From Rhodomicrobium sp. (GTDB lineage Bacteria; Pseudomonadota; Alphaproteobacteria; Rhizobiales; HXMU1428-3), in NCBI GenBank assembly GCA_021604665.1, contig BQJK01000002.1, positions 186,001 to 250,000 of the forward strand: DNA of 64,000 nt, given 5' to 3'. Below are positions 63,673-64,000 of the stretch, in pieces. Position numbers and translations under genes: made by a program. Every line of letters begins with the position of its first letter. Position 1 is the stretch's first letter. Under the pieces are notes generated by a model. That model was given only the letters and a program-made list of their open reading frames with translations. It did not search any database and had not been told where the DNA came from.

Positions 63673-64000
63673 TTGATTAAAAAACTGCTCAATACTTTAA
63701 TTCTCATTCCCGTTATATTTGTCGCTGTGGCGCTTGCGGTTGCGAACCGGCATGTTGTTCGGCTGGTGCTGGACCCAATCTCACCTGAAACCCCGATTGC
63801 GGCGCTTGAAGCCCCCTTCTTTGTCTATTTATTTGCAGCGCTGACCTTTGGTGTGGTGCTTGGTGGGCTTGCAACCTACTTTACCCAGCGCAAATGGCGG
63901 AAAGCTGCGCGCCAACGCAGTGTAGAGGCACGTGAATGGCGGCGAGAAGCTGAGCGACTTGGCCGTGAGATGGCGAATAATCATAGAGATGCGCTGCCGA
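63673..64000 (+). CDS. LapA-domain (DUF1049) membrane protein, partial
   Basis: A frame open to the window's right edge, starting with TTG after AAGGG. Two hydrophobic segments: ILIPVIFVAVALAVANRH and FFVYLFAALTFGVVLGGLAT, then a basic coiled region KWRKAARQRSVEAREWRREA. This is the layout of LapA, which works with LapB in lipopolysaccharide control in enterobacteria. It is often found after ihfB. The start could be a different upstream codon; the C-terminus is missing. Confidence 0.8.
   Translation, partial: MIKKLLNTLILIPVIFVAVALAVANRHVVRLVLDPISPETPIAALEAPFFVYLFAALTFGVVLGGLATYFTQRKWRKAARQRSVEAREWRREAERLGREMANNHRDALP

Overview
The window reads as a chromosomal segment of an alphaproteobacterium. 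The evidence is a CtrA master regulator with its phosphotransferase ChpT, a CtrA-type TTAA-N7-TTAA site and GANTC methylation sites upstream of ctrA, an EipA/DUF1134 protein, a FYDLN-acid protein, a TIGR03808-type Tat protein, a class I lysyl-tRNA synthetase and the order aroA-cmk-rpsA-sppA-ihfB-lapA. I cannot name a genus from sequence alone.

Region 1 (1-9.85 kb) is a motility and cell-cycle block. A partial fliI runs off the left edge, ctrA follows, and then a leftward chemotaxis operon cheA-cheW-cheY-cheB-cheR with chpT just upstream of it. Region 2 (10-40 kb) is mostly housekeeping: cysQ-like phosphatase, rluD, rpoH, cfa, M50 protease/LOG pair, dapD and dapE, two DUF805 proteins, meaB, class I lysS, envelope and outer-membrane proteins, a BLUF photoreceptor and an MFS transporter. 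Two genes of unknown function (40.1-42.2 kb) follow.

Region 3 (42.37-55.87 kb) is a 13.5-kb genomic island integrated at the 3' end of tRNA-Ala(GGC). A 30-bp direct repeat with one mismatch, containing the tRNA 3' end, bounds it. A P4-type integrase sits beside the tRNA. The cargo is a complete type II-C CRISPR-Cas locus: a 29-repeat array, cas2, cas1, cas9 with all catalytic residues, and a tracrRNA with its own promoter and terminator, transcribed divergently from cas9. Between the CRISPR locus and the integrase lie a protein ending in an SSB-like DDDIPF tail, then an overlapping alpA / Zn-HTH / second tyrosine recombinase / membrane-HTH operon, and a secreted nuclease. The array repeats look as if each carries its own promoter, as in Neisseria.

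Region 4 (55.9-64 kb) returns to core genes: FYDLN-acid protein, aroA, cmk, rpsA, sppA, ihfB and a partial lapA-like gene. Its spacers hold a family of small hairpin repeats. Across the window three genes (a PAS sensor, a TerB-like protein and aroA) have their 3' coding ends, stop codon included, repeated in tandem downstream; this recurring pattern is unexplained.
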